A stretch of 7,382 bases of DNA from Gemmobacter sp. (GTDB lineage Bacteria; Pseudomonadota; Alphaproteobacteria; Rhodobacterales; Rhodobacteraceae). Under the pieces are notes generated by a model that was not told the origin of the DNA, ran no database searches, and saw only the letters and a list, made by a program, of their open reading frames with translations. This document shows, piece after piece, positions 6,650 to 7,382 of this stretch (positions within the stretch are counted from its first letter, which is position 1; each line of letters begins with the position of its first letter). Location of the stretch: the NCBI GenBank assembly GCA_030656535.1, contig JAUSPL010000150.1:1-7382 (forward strand), written 5' to 3'. Both the position numbers and the translations under genes were made by a program.

Positions 6650-7044
6650 GCGGCTACCTCGCGTCCGGCGATCCCTTTCAGGATCGGGCAATCGGGGCGG
6701 TGGTCGCCTGCGCATGACTGTACCAGCTCATTCAGCGTGGCCCGCATCGCCAGAAGCGCGCTGACCTTTTCGTCGATCTGGATAAGGTGGTCCTGTGCCA
6801 CCCGTTTGACATCCGCCGAAGCGCGGTCCCGGTCGTTGTAAAGCGCAAGCAGCACCCGACATTCCTCGATGGAAAAGCCCAGCGCGCGGGCGCGCGCCAG
6901 AAAGGTCAGCAGGTGCACGTCTTGTGGTCGATAGCTGCGATATCCGTTGGCCGCACGCAAGGGAGACACAAGGCCGATGTCTTCGTAATAGCGGATGGTC
7001 TTGGCGGGCAGACCGGATTGGTCGCTGGCGTCCTTGATGTTCAT
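6646..7044 (-). CDS. cueR: CueR-type MerR family copper(I) regulator
   Basis: This 132-residue regulator should bind DNA as a dimer and activate copper-export genes when it senses Cu(I). The winged helix-turn-helix starts at the N-terminus (MNIKDASDQSGLPAKTIRYYE, continuing IGLVSPLR and NGYRSYRP), and a long dimerisation helix occupies about residues 78-110. The metal loop has C111 and C119 (SCAGDHRPDCPI), the same eight-residue spacing as C112/C120 of E. coli CueR. S76 in SADVKR stands where CueR has the serine typical of monovalent-metal sensors, and not the cysteine of zinc sensors. The start at 7044 is supported by AAAGGG six bases upstream; the open frame extends to 7131 but that extension lacks family similarity. 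It follows copA by 83 bases and overlaps the DUF3047 gene by four. Confidence 0.93.
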   Translation of the reverse strand: MNIKDASDQSGLPAKTIRYYEDIGLVSPLRAANGYRSYRPQDVHLLTFLARARALGFSIEECRVLLALYNDRDRASADVKRVAQDHLIQIDEKVSALLAMRATLNELVQSCAGDHRPDCPILKGIAGREVAA

Positions 7045-7127
7045 CTGCGGCCCTTTGTCCGGTGAGGTCTGAAGGATTTGTCTGGTCGAAGTCATCTTAA
7101 TATAACCCGTGTTGCGCGCAGGCCCCG
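7045..7127 (-). promoter_or_regulatory. copA-cueR spacer with a possible promoter
   Basis: The spacer contains an AT-rich island on the minus strand with TATATT (7104-7099) as a candidate -10 element, about 55 bases before the cueR start. No convincing -35 element and no dyad typical of CueR operators was found, so cueR may be read mainly from the copA promoter outside the window. The spacer also holds the cueR Shine-Dalgarno (AAAGGG at 7056-7051). Confidence 0.3.
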
Positions 7128-7382
7128 TCACAGTGCGGTGATCGCGGTTCCGGCCCGGCGCAGGCGAAGGGCATTGGTCAGGACGAACACCGATGACAAC
7201 GCCATCGCCCCGGCGGCCAGCATCGGTGACAAAAGCATCCCGTTGATCGGGTACAGCACCCCGGCCGCAACCGGGAGCAGCGCGATGTTGTATCCGAACG
7301 CCCAGAACAGGTTCTGGCGGATGTTGCGCAAGGTGGCACGGGCGATGGTGATCGCCGCCAGAACGGCCCTCGGGTCGCCACC
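7128..7382 (-). CDS. copA: Copper(I)-exporting P-type ATPase CopA, C-terminal part
   Basis: Only the last 84 residues are in the window; the gene continues past the right edge, so the frame is open at 7382. The fragment starts shortly after the catalytic domain hinge and holds the last two membrane helices. [19 protein letters not shown] includes YN-x4-P of helix 7, and [21 protein letters not shown] includes M-x2-SS of helix 8. These are the Cu(I)-binding signatures of subgroup P1B-1, so the full protein is a copper exporter of the inner membrane. It is a different subgroup from the P1B-4 pump at 1803. It is the first gene of the visible copA-cueR-DUF3047 series, and cueR adjacent to copA supports the copper assignment. 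Confidence 0.95.
   Translation of the reverse strand, partial: GGDPRAVLAAITIARATLRNIRQNLFWAFGYNIALLPVAAGVLYPINGMLLSPMLAAGAMALSSVFVLTNALRLRRAGTAITAL

Noticed and set aside
5582..6841. 419-codon plus-strand open frame across trmFO, the DUF3047 gene and cueR
   Set aside because: It runs antisense through three well-supported genes, its translation is rich in R, H, Q and P with no domain, and long antisense frames are expected at this GC content.
7045..7131. 29-residue N-terminal extension of CueR
   Set aside because: The family begins at the helix-turn-helix (MNIKDAS), which has a good Shine-Dalgarno at 7056-7051; the extension is not family-like and overlaps the end of copA.
1..7382. CRISPR array, insertion sequence, prophage or integration site
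   Set aside because: No regularly spaced repeats, transposase or integrase frames, or terminal repeats were seen; gene order and codon use look like core chromosome.

Overview
The window looks like a chromosomal segment of a marine-type alphaproteobacterium, most likely Rhodobacterales (Roseobacter group). The evidence is the high GC with strong G/C preference at third codon positions, an alphaproteobacterial-type LexA box (GTTC-N7-GTTC), and the gene set: a short IscU/SufU-like scaffold protein facing hisI, TrmFO, GluQRS, and a DUF3047 lipoprotein-free exported protein next to a CueR/CopA pair. The species assignment is inference; no database search was run.

Region 1 (1-815) is the least ordinary part. 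After about 230 bases with no confident gene there is an AT-rich promoter region. It carries a perfect GTTC-N7-GTTC LexA box inside a larger perfect 12-bp inverted repeat. Next comes a 39-residue ORF with an ideal Shine-Dalgarno and one predicted membrane helix (309-428). About 180 bases follow that hold several hairpins built from recurring CCTTTGC/GCAAAGG words, ending in a strong intrinsic terminator with nine T's (573-611). The arrangement resembles DNA-damage-induced membrane micropeptides such as SidA of Caulobacter or TisB of E. coli, but homology to either is not established.

Region 2 (818-1698) has two divergent genes: a IscU/SufU-like iron-sulfur scaffold relative on the minus strand that keeps only two of the usual cluster ligands, and hisI (phosphoribosyl-AMP cyclohydrolase) on the plus strand.

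Region 3 (1803-3686) is a P1B-4-type metal-exporting ATPase without an N-terminal metal-binding domain. Its leader contains a separated inverted repeat.

Region 4 (3720-5920, minus strand) is trmFO followed by gluQRS, two tRNA-modification genes that touch or overlap. They make m5U54 in the T loop and glutamyl-queuosine in tRNA-Asp.

Region 5 (6008-7382, minus strand) is a copper operon in the order copA (C-terminal 84 residues only, running off the right edge), cueR, and a DUF3047 exported protein. The stop codon of cueR overlaps the start of the DUF3047 gene as ATGA, so this poorly characterised family may be tied here to copper response.
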